A stretch of 64,000 bases of DNA from Hymenobacter artigasi (GTDB lineage: Bacteria > Bacteroidota > Bacteroidia > Cytophagales > Hymenobacteraceae): the NCBI RefSeq assembly GCF_012275535.1, contig NZ_JAAVTK010000005.1, positions 235,461 to 299,460 of the forward strand. The letters run 5' to 3'. Shown piece by piece: positions 29,719 to 37,663 of the stretch. The stretch's first letter is position 1, and the number at the start of each line of letters is the position of its first letter. Position numbers and translations under genes: made by a program. The notes below the pieces were generated by a model. That model was not told the DNA's origin. It worked only from the letters and a program-made list of their open reading frames with translations, and did no database searches.

Positions 29719-30456
29719 TTAGGGCCGAAATACACCCGCCAGGGCCTTCACTTTCTGCAAATATTCCGGCGTGAGGTAGCGGGCGCTGGCGTTCACGTTA
29801 TTGATGGCCAACCTGTTGATGCCGATGGACGCGTTGGCGCGGGCATAATCAGTGTAGCGTGGGTCGAGCCGCTCGGGCAGCTCGTACCATTTCCAGATGG
29901 AAGAGCCCGCGTAGCCGCGCTCCACGGTGCCGTTAGGATTGTCCCAATGATTGAGCAGGCGGTACTGAATGCGCGGGTTGCTGGCCTGCGTCAGGTTGGC
30001 CAACGACTGGCCGGTTTGTAGGTGCCGCAGCAGCGCGTACACGCCGTAAAGCACGCCGGCCCCGCTCCTACCCGTCAACACCACGTCGCGGCCCTGGCTG
30101 GAAATGCGGTAACCGTCGGTGGTCTGAGTAATTGTAATTCCGGCAACGTTTGCAGTCGGGCTTACGATTAAAGAAATTCCGCGGTTGGTACTACTTGCCT
30201 GGGGCTGGGCCACCAGCGGCACCGGCTGGTCCAGCAACCCCTGCAACCCGCGCTGCAACTCGCTGACGGCGGTTCTAAGCACGGCAGAGGTGCTCCCTTC
30301 GACAGCAATGTATTGGGCAGCTTGCCGGTAGGCATTGCGCTGGGCTACGTCCGTAATCAGGTCATACTTCTGCCACAGCATGTAGCCGTCGGCGGCCTTG
30401 CTGCGAGGCGAGGCGGCGACAAATGCCAACGGTAGCAGGAAAGACCGGAGCAACAT
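29719..30456 (-). pseudogene. Internally deleted GH67 alpha-glucuronidase
   Basis: The translation follows GH67 alpha-glucuronidases from the signal peptide (MLLRSFLLPLAFVAASPRSK) through GVYALLRHLQTGQ, LNHWDNPNGTVERGYAG and INRLAINNVNASARYL to KVKALAGVFRP, then stops with TAA after 245 residues, against ~700 expected. The match to the other GH67 in the window continues up to the base before the stop, where a Tyr codon is expected. Everything that carries the catalytic Glu and Asp residues is missing. It lies 20 bases downstream of uxuA and 53 bases upstream of the SDR gene, so the deletion removed about 450 codons while keeping the operon order. It is most unlikely to be active. Confidence 0.85.
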
Positions 30457-30476
30457 GGGGTGGGATTTGGGAAGGG

Positions 30477-31721
30477 CTAGGCGGAGAGGGAGGCGGCGTG
30501 GCGGAGGGTGGCAGGCGGCGCTTCTGCTGCCAGGCCGCGCCGGATGCCGTATTCCAGGCCGCGCAGCTCGGCTAGCCCGCGCAGACGGCCAATGGCCGAG
30601 TAGCCGGGGTAGGTTTTTTTGTGGAGGTCGTCGAGCATCTGGTGGCCGTGGTCGGGGCGCATCGGAATCTGGGAAGTCCGCGCTCCGTTCAGGCGGCGGC
30701 GCTGCTCTTCCAGCACCAGCTCGCGCACCACGGCGTACATGTCCACGTCGCCGGTCAGGTGGTCGGCCTCGTGGAAGTTGCGGGGGTTTTCCTCGCGCTT
30801 GGTGGCCCGCAGGTGTATGAAGTGAATGCGCGAGGCAAACTGACGGGCAATGGCGGGCAGGTCATTATCGGCCCGCACGCCCAAGGAGCCCGTGCAGAAC
30901 GTGAGGCCGTTGGCCGGCACGTTGCAGGCAGCGAACAGCTGCTCGATGTCGGCCGCGGTGCTCACCACGCGGGGCAGGCCCAGTAGCGGATAAGGCGGGT
31001 CATCGGGGTGAATGCAAAGACCAATGCCAAGCTCTTCAGCTACGGGAGCCACTTCGCGGATGAAATAGTGCAGGTTCTCGCGCAGGGCCGCGGCATCGAT
31101 GGTGGCGTATTCGTTCAGCAAATCCTGAAAGCCCGACAGCTCAAAAGCTTCTTCAGAGCCGGGCAAGCCCAGGAGCACCGTGTTGGTCAGCGCCGCAGCT
31201 TCCTCGGCACTCATGGCGGCAAATTGCTGGCGGGCGGCCTCGACCACGGCGGGCTCGTAGTCGTTTGCAGCCCCGGGGCGCTGCAGAATGCAAAGGTCGA
31301 ACACGGCGAAATCCTGCCACACAAAGCGCAGGGCCAGGGAGCCGTCGGGCATTTCGTAGCGCAGGTTAGTGCGCGACCAATCCAGCATCGGCATGAAGTT
31401 GTAGCACACCGTCCGGATGCCGCAGGCGGCCAGGTTGCGCAGCGAGGCTTTGTAGTTCGCTATGTACGACTCGCGAGAAGGCCGCCCTTTTTTAATGTCT
31501 TCGTGCACCGGCAGGCTTTCCACTACCACCCAACCCAGGGGCGAATGCGAGTCGTTGTTGACTTCAATGAGTTGCTGGCGCGCCTGGATTTCGCTCACGG
31601 GCCACACCGCGCCCACGGGCAGCTGATGCAGGGCCGTCACGATTCCCGCGCACCCGGCCTGCCGGATATCGAAAAGCGAAACGGGGTCGTGAGGACCGAA
31701 CCAACGCATGGTGTGTAGCAT
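30477..31721 (-). CDS. uxuA: Mannonate dehydratase
   Basis: Dehydrates D-mannonate to 2-keto-3-deoxy-gluconate in the glucuronate pathway. Family signatures are MRWFGPHDPVSLFDIRQAGC at the start, FNFMPMLDWSRTNLRYEMPDG-like sequence near residue 115, GLCIHPDDPPYPLLGLPR, FCTGSLGVRADND, IHFIHLRATKREEN and MRPDHGHQMLDDLHKKTYPG, which contain the metal-binding His, Cys and Asp residues. The open frame begins at 31802, but the likely start is the ATG at 31721 (MLHTMRWFGPHD) or at 31709. It is the first gene of the minus-strand locus and lies opposite the LacI-type regulator. Confidence 0.94.
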   Translation of the reverse strand: MLHTMRWFGPHDPVSLFDIRQAGCAGIVTALHQLPVGAVWPVSEIQARQQLIEVNNDSHSPLGWVVVESLPVHEDIKKGRPSRESYIANYKASLRNLAACGIRTVCYNFMPMLDWSRTNLRYEMPDGSLALRFVWQDFAVFDLCILQRPGAANDYEPAVVEAARQQFAAMSAEEAAALTNTVLLGLPGSEEAFELSGFQDLLNEYATIDAAALRENLHYFIREVAPVAEELGIGLCIHPDDPPYPLLGLPRVVSTAADIEQLFAACNVPANGLTFCTGSLGVRADNDLPAIARQFASRIHFIHLRATKREENPRNFHEADHLTGDVDMYAVVRELVLEEQRRRLNGARTSQIPMRPDHGHQMLDDLHKKTYPGYSAIGRLRGLAELRGLEYGIRRGLAAEAPPATLRHAASLSA

Positions 31722-31798
31722 AAGATTCTTCGTCAGAATACAATTTACTTGTATCGGCAGTCGTCTGGTTGAGTAGCATCCCCGAAAAGTTTCCGGAA

Positions 31799-31810
31799 AC
31801 ACCTTTTCTG
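31799..31810. promoter_or_regulatory. Candidate LacI-type operator near the uxuA start of transcription
   Basis: GTTTCCGGAAAC is a perfect 12-base palindrome centred on CG, as LacI/GalR operators usually are. It shares 10 of 12 bases with GATTCCGGAATC, the core of the large palindrome at 31885-31932. It lies just downstream of the predicted promoter at 31821-31851, a position where a bound repressor would block transcription. Assignment to the neighbouring regulator is an inference. Confidence 0.45.
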
Positions 31811-31820
31811 AACTTCTTAC

Positions 31821-31851
31821 CGAAAGTACATCATGTTACCGCTATATCAAC
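31821..31851 (-). promoter_or_regulatory. Predicted Bacteroidota-type promoter for uxuA
   Basis: On the minus strand GTTG is followed after 19 bases by TACTTTCG, one mismatch from the Bacteroidota -7 box TAnnTTTG at the expected spacing. Transcription would begin near 31814, about 93 bases before the uxuA ATG. The same arrangement, GTTG-N19-TATATTTA, occurs ahead of the GH43 gene at 33636. Confidence 0.4.
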
Positions 31852-31884
31852 ACCCCAAAAAGTGCCCAAACACTTATTTTTCGC

Positions 31885-31932
31885 ATAAAAACTATCGGTA
31901 ACGATTCCGGAATCGTTACCGATAGTTTTTAT
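31885..31932. promoter_or_regulatory. Perfect 48-bp palindrome between uxuA and the regulator gene
   Basis: Each base from 31885 to 31908 pairs with its counterpart from 31932 back to 31909; no mismatch is present. Core GATTCCGGAATC (31903-31914) is flanked by CGGTAAC/GTTACCG arms and A/T runs. The A-run and T-run make either strand look like a terminator hairpin as well as an operator pair. It lies 164 bases upstream of uxuA and 112 bases upstream of the regulator's ATG, a natural place for autoregulation and control of the xylan locus. Confidence 0.75.
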
Positions 31933-32044
31933 TTCGGGTGATACTCTGAAAAATAATTTGTGTATTACCTTTGAACAAGTAGATAAAGCATAGGTGAAAA
32001 TTGGTGTCGAAAAAGGTCTTTTTATAAAAAAAGTACAAATCAAG

Positions 32045-33226
32045 ATGATAACCTGCGTCAAATGCAAGCTGAGTAGCTCGGTTCTGAAAGCCGGCTTCGT
32101 GAGAGGCCGCCAGCGTTTTCTGTGCAAAGCCTGCGACTACCACTTCACGGAAGAAAAGCCCGCCGGGCAGCTCACCGAGCGCCGCCGCAGCCAAACCACC
32201 ATCGGCGACGTGGCCAAAGCCGTTGGCGTGGCTTCCTCCACGGTGTCGCGGGCGCTGAACGGGCACACCGACATCAGTCCCGTAACGCGTCAGGCCATTC
32301 TGGACGTAGCACGACAGATGGACTACCACCCCAACCTACTGGCCCAGAGCCTTAAAAGCCGGGAAACGCACACGCTGGGTGTTATCATTCCGGACATTGA
32401 GCGGCCGTTTTTTGCGACCGTGGTGAGCGGCATTCAGTCCGTGGCCTCCGAGGCGGGCTACCAGGTTATGATTTGTCAGTCGAAGGAATCATATGAGACG
32501 GAGGTGAGCAACGTGCAGGCCCTGGTGGCCAGCCGTGTCGACGGCCTGCTCATCTGCCATTCCCGCGAAACCGAGAACTTCGACCACGTGAAACCCGCCG
32601 CCTGCCGGGGCGTGCCTGTGGTGCATTTCGACCGCGTGAGCAACGAAGTAGAAAGCGCCAAGGTCATTCTCGACGACTGGAACGGGGCTTACAACGTGAC
32701 GGAGCACCTCATTCAGCAGGGCGCCCGGCACATTGCCATCCTGGCCGGGCCCGAGTCGCTGCTCATCAGCCGCAACCGGCTGGCCGGCTACCAGCACGCC
32801 CTCAAGCGCTACCAGCTGCCCCTGCGCCCCGAATACGAGGTGCATATCGACTTTCGGACCGAAGAAGCCGAAGCCACCCTCGATGCTTGGCTGGCCCTAC
32901 CCGAGCCGCCCGACGCCATTTTCGCCATCAACTACACCAACGCCTTCGACCTGCTGGTGGCCCTCAAAAAACGTGGTCTGCGCGTACCCGACGACATTGC
33001 CGTGGTGGGCTTTGGCGATGAGTTTATGGCTTCCATGATAGAGCCTGGCCTGACTACAGTCAACCTCCACCCCCACCGCATTGGCCAGCAGGCGGCTCGG
33101 CTTTTCCTGGAGCAGGTGCGCCAGAAAGAAGATTTCAAGCCCCGCACGTTCGTTATTACCGGCGAGTTGGTCATTCGTGGCTCATCGCTGAAAGGCCTGG
33201 GCAAATCATTTCGGCTGTCTATTTAG
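32045..33226 (+). CDS. LacI/GalR-family regulator with N-terminal zinc ribbon
   Basis: A 393-residue transcription factor. Residues 1-36 form a four-cysteine zinc ribbon (Cys4, Cys7, Cys27, Cys30; ITCVKCKLSSS and GRQRFLCKACDYHF) like the N-terminus of IS1-family InsA proteins. A standard LacI helix-turn-helix follows at about 52-75 (TTIGDVAKAVGVASSTVSRA), then the hinge and a periplasmic-binding-protein-like sugar domain (TLGVIIPDIERPFFATVVSG, AVVGFGDEFMASMIEPGL). The ATG at 32045 starts right at the ribbon; an in-frame ATG at 31994 would add 17 residues of no known type. A TACCTTTG box at 31966-31973 is a possible -7 element. It probably senses a xylan-derived sugar or uronate and controls the divergent locus. 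Confidence 0.88.
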   Translation: MITCVKCKLSSSVLKAGFVRGRQRFLCKACDYHFTEEKPAGQLTERRRSQTTIGDVAKAVGVASSTVSRALNGHTDISPVTRQAILDVARQMDYHPNLLAQSLKSRETHTLGVIIPDIERPFFATVVSGIQSVASEAGYQVMICQSKESYETEVSNVQALVASRVDGLLICHSRETENFDHVKPAACRGVPVVHFDRVSNEVESAKVILDDWNGAYNVTEHLIQQGARHIAILAGPESLLISRNRLAGYQHALKRYQLPLRPEYEVHIDFRTEEAEATLDAWLALPEPPDAIFAINYTNAFDLLVALKKRGLRVPDDIAVVGFGDEFMASMIEPGLTTVNLHPHRIGQQAARLFLEQVRQKEDFKPRTFVITGELVIRGSSLKGLGKSFRLSI

Positions 33227-33471
33227 AAGTGTGAGCCGGTATGGTTCAGTTCCAAAATCGGCTCGATGCGGAGGCGGCAACTCCCTCCCTTCAAAGCGTA
33301 AGAACCAGTACCCTCCGGCGCGTATGGCAGTTTTTGGGGAAGTGTCCTTGACAGATTGAAAAACGTCCGGGGCAGCGGCAACTGGCAGCCTGCTGATTAA
33401 AGCACCTGTCCGAAAAACAGTTGTCTGCCGCAGGCCTAATAAACGGACCGGGCACCGATGGTTTTGGCCAC

Positions 33472-33493
33472 CTATCGCAAACGGTACCGGTAG
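33472..33493. promoter_or_regulatory. Operator-like site upstream of the GH43 lipoprotein gene
   Basis: The site begins CTATCGCAAACG and, read on the other strand, CTACCGGTACCG. Both resemble the arm CTATCGGTAACG of the 48-bp palindrome at 31885-31932 (10 of 12 bases each). It is centred about 80 bases upstream of the predicted transcription start of the GH43 gene. Shared control by the zinc-ribbon regulator is inferred. Confidence 0.35.
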
Positions 33494-33524
33494 CTTAGCC
33501 TTAAAATCATCTATCTATCAAATA

Positions 33525-33555
33525 GTTGTGCAGGAAAAAGGCGCTTCTATATTTA
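33525..33555 (+). promoter_or_regulatory. Predicted Bacteroidota-type promoter for the GH43 gene
   Basis: GTTG (33525-33528), 19 bases, then TATATTTA (33548-33555), one mismatch from TAnnTTTG. The 5' untranslated region would be about 75 bases. The spacing is identical to that of the predicted uxuA promoter. Confidence 0.4.
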
Positions 33556-33635
33556 CACAATAGTCTGGCTGATATAATGGCCTACGACCCGTTTTTGCTA
33601 TTTCCTGGTACTGCTTTCCTACCTTAAAATTCCCC

Positions 33636-34745
33636 ATGCTCACTTGTTTCAAAGCAACCGTTTCGGCGCCCATACTGGCCGCTTCCCTGGCTTTAATAGG
33701 CACCTGCCAAAGCAACAATTCCACGCAAGAGACCCCGGCCACTGCTGAAACTGCGCAGGTCAACCCCACCGCGGCCAAAAAGCCCCTGTCCGAACCGTTG
33801 GTACGGGATATCTACACCGCCGACCCTTCAGCCCACGTGTTTGAGGGCAAGATTTACATCTACCCGTCGCACGACATCGAAGCCGGAATTGCGGAGAATG
33901 ACAAGGGCGACCATTTCGCCATGCGCGACTACCACATTCTGTCCATGGACAGCATCAACGGCAAGGTGACCGACCACGGCGTGGGGCTCGACATCAAGGA
34001 CATTCCCTGGGCCGGCCGGCAGTTGTGGGCCCCCGACGCCGCCTTCAAAAACGGCACGTACTACCTCTACTTCCCGGTGAAGGACAAGCAGGATGTTTTC
34101 CGCATCGGCGTAGCCACCAGCAAGTCGCCCACCGGCCCCTTCAAAGCGGAGCCCGCGCCCATTGCCGGCAGCTTCAGCATCGACCCTGCCGTGTTTACCG
34201 ACTCCGACGGCGAGGCCTACATGTACTTCGGGGGCCTTTGGGGTGGCCAACTCCAGCGCTGGCAAGGCGGGACGTACAACCCCAACGCCGCCGAGAAAGA
34301 GCCCAGCACCGCCGTGCCCGCTCTCAACGCGCGCATGGCCAAGCTCAGCCCGGACATGAAGCGATTTGAGGGCCCGGTGGAGGAAGTTGTGATTCTGGAC
34401 GAGAACGGCAAGCCGCTGCAGGCCAGCGACACCAACCGCCGCTTCTTCGAAGGCGGCTGGATGCACAAGTACAACGGCAAGTACTACTTCTCCTACTCCA
34501 CCGGCGACACTCACCTGCTGGTGTATGCTACCGGCAGCTCGCCCACCGGCCCATTCACCTACCAGGGCGTCATCATGCAGCCCGTGCAGGGCTGGACCAC
34601 GCACCATTCCATTGTGCCTATCAAAGACAAGTGGTACATCTTCTACCACGACACCCAACTCTCCGGGAAAACCTGGCTTCGCAACATCAAGGTCACCGAA
34701 CTGAAGCGCCGGGCCGACGGCGCCATTGAGACCATCACGCCCTAA
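33636..34745 (+). CDS. GH43 family lipoprotein glycosidase
   Basis: A 369-residue GH43 enzyme on the opposite strand from the rest of the xylan locus. The N-terminus (SLALIGTCQSNNSTQE) has a lipobox ending at Cys24, followed by a ~30-residue low-complexity linker, so it is probably anchored to the outer membrane. Catalytic acids appear in LVRDIYTADPSAHV, SFSIDPAVFTDSDG and RRFFEGGWMHKYNGKYYF. Similar proteins act as xylosidases or arabinofuranosidases. A surface-anchored enzyme would trim oligosaccharides before SusCD import. It has its own predicted promoter and operator-like site, and the IS3 remnant begins within about 35 bases of its stop codon. Confidence 0.88.
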   Translation: MLTCFKATVSAPILAASLALIGTCQSNNSTQETPATAETAQVNPTAAKKPLSEPLVRDIYTADPSAHVFEGKIYIYPSHDIEAGIAENDKGDHFAMRDYHILSMDSINGKVTDHGVGLDIKDIPWAGRQLWAPDAAFKNGTYYLYFPVKDKQDVFRIGVATSKSPTGPFKAEPAPIAGSFSIDPAVFTDSDGEAYMYFGGLWGGQLQRWQGGTYNPNAAEKEPSTAVPALNARMAKLSPDMKRFEGPVEEVVILDENGKPLQASDTNRRFFEGGWMHKYNGKYYFSYSTGDTHLLVYATGSSPTGPFTYQGVIMQPVQGWTTHHSIVPIKDKWYIFYHDTQLSGKTWLRNIKVTELKRRADGAIETITP

Positions 34746-34780
34746 ACCGGGCCACGCGTGCTGAAACAAGCCAGGGCTAT

Positions 34781-35323
34781 TGCAGGCCGCTGCTCGACCA
34801 GCCCAAGCCCACCCAGGCCAACGGCAACTGGGTCGTACCCGGTAGGGCCTACTTCTGTGCCTTTCAGGATATGAGCACCAAGCACGTGGTCGGCTGGCGC
34901 GTGGGCGCAAGTATGCCCGAAGAACTGGTGACCACCGCCTTGCAGCGGGCTTTTTTCGGCCAGCCGCCCACCCCGGGCCTGGTCGTCCACTCCGACCGGG
35001 GTCGTACCCGGTAGGGCGGGCAGTACTGTGGCAATGTCTACCGTGCCCTGCTCCGCCAGCACGGGGCCCTGCGCTCGCAGAGCCGCCGCTGCGACTGCTA
35101 CGATAATGCCCAAGCCGAAAGCCTGTGGTCCCGGCTCAAAACCGAGGTGCTCGAAGGGCGCGAGTGGCCGGTTTTTGCCGAGGTGGCCGACGCCCAGGCC
35201 AGCGTCGCCGACTATTTTGACTGGTATAATCACGAGCGCCTGCACTTCAGCATCGGTTATCAGATGCCCTATCACACACACCAACAACTACTTCAAACTA
35301 CTGTCCTAAATTGTCCAGCGTAA
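34781..35323 (+). pseudogene. IS3-family transposase OrfB remnant
   Basis: A single frame reads RPLLDQPKPTQANGNW, AYFCAFQDMSTKHVVGWRV, GLVVHSDRG, GQYCGNVYRALLRQHG and DYFDWYNHERLHFSIGYQMP, the rve-type integrase core of IS3-family OrfB. The segment with the first catalytic Asp (between TQAN and GNW) is missing, and the N-terminal half and OrfA are absent. Two identical 15-base insertions (34833-34847 and 35002-35016) interrupt it; the second introduces a TAG stop inside the HSDRGGQY motif. The element's right end is at 35302-35336. It cannot be autonomous. Confidence 0.85.
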
Positions 35324-35336
35324 ATGGACCACCTCA
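35302..35336. repeat. Right terminal inverted repeat of the IS3-family element
   Basis: Read on the minus strand this begins TGAGGTGGTCCATTTACGCT, with the TG-start typical of IS3-family ends, and overlaps the transposase stop codon. The matching left end was not found, in agreement with a 5'-truncated element. Confidence 0.6.
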
Positions 35337-35865
35337 AAGATGGTCGTTCCATTTTTAGATTCTTTCCCCTTGCCTGTCGATTCCCATTTACGGGTTCGAC
35401 ACTGCTCATCTCCCCAGACCTACATTGCTTATTTCAGGATTTTTCCGTTTTTCCAAACTTCTTCTTTTACTTTTCTTCGGTTTATAGCAGTAGCTGTTTA
35501 GGCGTGCATTGGCGTTAAATGCAGCCGGGACGCCATGCTTTCAAAACCCGCTGTCGGTTCAAATAATGCTGGCTTCACCCCGGCAACGAGCGCATGGCGG
35601 AGGCCGACCAACTCCTCCGAAAATATAGGTAGGCAGAACACCGGTGTGTCACGCTGTCCGCCAGTACATCTCCAACAGCGGCCCTTGCACGCATAAAGCC
35701 GGGACTTGGGGCAGTAACTGCTGGGGAGTACTTGGAGCATTGCCTCCCCTACTGGAATTGGCGGCTCGGTAGTAGCTGTTCCCCAGCCTGCGCCAGGGCA
35801 TCGCGTTGCGGCCGCTTCGCCCGGGGAGGGATTAAGTAGGCGAATTAGGGGTTAAGGCGCTGTCA
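35337..35865. other. Gene-free stretch after the IS3 remnant
   Basis: About 530 bases with frequent stops in all frames. The first 130 bases are T-rich with poly-pyrimidine runs. No promoter, repeat or RNA structure stands out. It probably represents degraded DNA between the IS3 remnant and the decayed ORF that follows. Confidence 0.5.
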
Positions 35866-36540
35866 ATGGTCGATACCGTCCCGGCCGTAGAAAGCCGCTT
35901 CCGGCTCATCATCCCTGACGAGCTACCCCTGCGCCTACCCGCCGATTGTGTGCCCCCCCCCCTGCACGAGCCGTTGCCTGAAGGGAACATTGGCTATGAC
36001 TGCCCCCTACCCCCCTTCGCGAACAGTTGGCCAGTCGCGATGCCAAGCTCGTCAGCGAGGGCACCGGCAGCACCTGGCGGGCACTGGCCCAGCGGGGCCT
36101 GCTGGAAGTAGAAGACCAGTTGCCCTACGTAGTGACCGGCTCGCCCCCAACCATGCACTACCATCTGCCGCAAGCTCGCCCGGCAGCTGACGGGGGAAGT
36201 ACGTGCCCCGAACCCCACCAAAGTGCTGGACCGGGCCACCTGGCAGCTACTGGCGCAGTTGTGGCACCGCCACCCCAACGCCATGCACCAAGTGCCGGCC
36301 TATGCCAGTGGCGAAGTTTTCAGCCGACTCGAACGAAGCGCCCCGTCGCAAAAAGTGCTCGGGCAGGCAAATCAGGAACGTCTGGTGGAAGGATAGCCTA
36401 CGTACAGCCTGACAACGGCGGGCCGGATTTACTATTACCAGCACTTTACGGCCAACACTGCGGCCCACCCCGGCGTGGCCGCGGCAGACCCGGGCCCCCT
36501 GCCTGTCGAGTTGGCACTTCGCCTGGAGCAGTTAGTTGAA
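35866..36540 (+). pseudogene. Decayed ORF of unknown function, winged-helix-like tail
   Basis: Protein-like sequence jumps between frames: MVDTVPAVESRFRLIIPDEL (35866), then STWRALAQRGLLEVEDQLPY, then ATWQLLAQLWHRHPNAMHQV, and finally YSLTTAGRIYYYQHFTANTA ahead of the stop at 36541. The last block resembles the wing and C-terminal helix of MarR/PadR-type winged-helix proteins, only weakly. Several frameshifts and an in-frame TAG near 36388 show that it is not functional. I do not recognise the parent gene. Confidence 0.45.
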
Positions 36541-37305
36541 TAAGCCCGGGGATTGGTGCACGTCCCTCCGACCGGTTTGTTTGAGCAGTGGCAGCAGGCG
36601 CTGCGCACAGGTTTCTCGGCGTTCCCTTTGTAACTGGAGCCCTACCAGCGCCAGGACTGGGTACGTCGCGGACTGCCCGAATCCCCACCGGTGGTCGGGG
36701 AGCCGGAGCCGGGTAGATGGGGCAGCAACCTGTACGCGAGCTGGCGCCTTTACGCGCGTGATTGGTACCTGCGTCACCAGCTAGCGCCGGCCGACTGGAA
36801 TCGTTATTGCCTTTGGCAGGCCGTTTAGCTGGTAGCGGGCAAGCTGGAGTGGCAGCGCAACCGACTGTATGCTCGGGCGTTTTATTCCGAAAAAATCAGG
36901 GTAGTGCGCAGCTCCCTGGGTCGCTTCATTTCCAACTATCAGGTCCGCGAACTCAGCACCCTGATGCTACAGCTGGTGCTTAAGAATCGCTGCTCCTGCT
37001 GGCTGGTCAATCTTCGACACGTGGAAAACATCAACGTGCTCTTGCTACGCCGGGGATTAGTGGACGGCTTTATCCAGGCGGGCTTGCAACTCGCGTCCGC
37101 AGCCTCCTTACGGGTGGCGTTCGTGGCTCCGCCCATACCACTCGCCGACTGGCAGACCGACTGGCAGACCGACTGGCAGGCCAGCTTGCCGACGGCATTG
37201 AAATGGGATGTTTTTGAGTGGCACGAATTGCCGAATGAGCCGGCGGCGGAAGTCTGGCTAGCCCATTCACCATTCATGAGAACCCACCCTGCGCACGGCC
37301 ATTAG
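36541..37305 (+). pseudogene. Decayed ORF of unknown function with a readable 3' end
   Basis: One frame stays readable from 36541 to 37305 but contains in-frame stops at about 36631 and 36826. The segment after the last stop (from about 36829) reads LEWQRNRLYARAFYSEKIRV, RFISNYQVRELSTLMLQLVL, NRCSCWLVNLRHVENINVLL and PPIPLADWQ..., and ends SPFMRTHPAHGH. A 12-base unit (CGACTGGCAGAC) is repeated three times at 37146-37181, adding DWQT repeats. A possible start for the last part is GTG at 36904 (133 residues). The pattern suggests a small alpha/beta protein, perhaps STAS-like, but this is a weak guess. Confidence 0.45.
37146..37181. repeat. Three tandem copies of a 12-bp unit
   Basis: CGACTGGCAGAC occurs at 37146-37157 and 37158-37169, and with one change at 37170-37181. 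In the reading frame of the decayed ORF each copy encodes Asp-Trp-Gln-Thr or Asp-Trp-Gln-Ala. This is a recent slippage-type expansion inside a decaying gene. Confidence 0.8.
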
Positions 37306-37663
37306 GTTTTACGACCCGTTCTGTGGCTAACCTAGGTAACGGGTTAAACAGGATAAAAGGGTCGATAATGACCTTAAGTGGGGAAAAATCTCCCCTGTAT
37401 CGTAGTGAAATAAAACGGAGCATTTCGCATAGGCTACCAGTTTATTTTTATAAAGACATAAAGACAAAAAGCCCATAAAGACAAGCTCAAGAGCAGATGG
37501 TGGCTTTTTTTCGGGGGAAAATTTTTCATCCAATGGCCTTTATACCAAAGATTTATTTAAAAAATAAAGATAATATATACATCAAGACTGTAAAGACCTG
37601 TTTTATATAAAGCTAAACTTTACCATCTTTGCATCAAGATAGTCTGTACATCAATTCTTAAAG
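37306..37663. promoter_or_regulatory. AT-rich region upstream of parA with candidate centromere repeats
   Basis: This region is much richer in A+T than the rest of the window. The motif TAAAGAC(A) or close variants recurs at 37451, 37459, 37476, 37563, 37590 and just before parA, together with CATCAAGA at 37580 and 37632 and some inverted copies. Such clustered short repeats next to a parA gene are typical of partition sites (parS/parC) and also of ParA/ParB autoregulation. An additional hairpin, AAAAAGCC (37467) with GGCTTTTT near 37505, may be a terminator for transcripts entering from the left. Confidence 0.5.

Larger units (their letters stand above)
33227..33635. other. Intergenic region without genes between the regulator and the GH43 gene
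   Basis: No convincing reading frame or RNA gene is seen in these ~410 bases. The useful content lies in the second half: an operator-like site at 33472-33493 and a promoter-like pair at 33525-33555. The first half (33227-33460) shows no recognisable structure. Confidence 0.6.

Noticed and set aside
29719..30456. Short GH67 as a functional carbohydrate-binding protein
   Set aside because: The break falls inside the barrel right after a strand, so the product would be an incomplete domain; a pseudogene is more likely.
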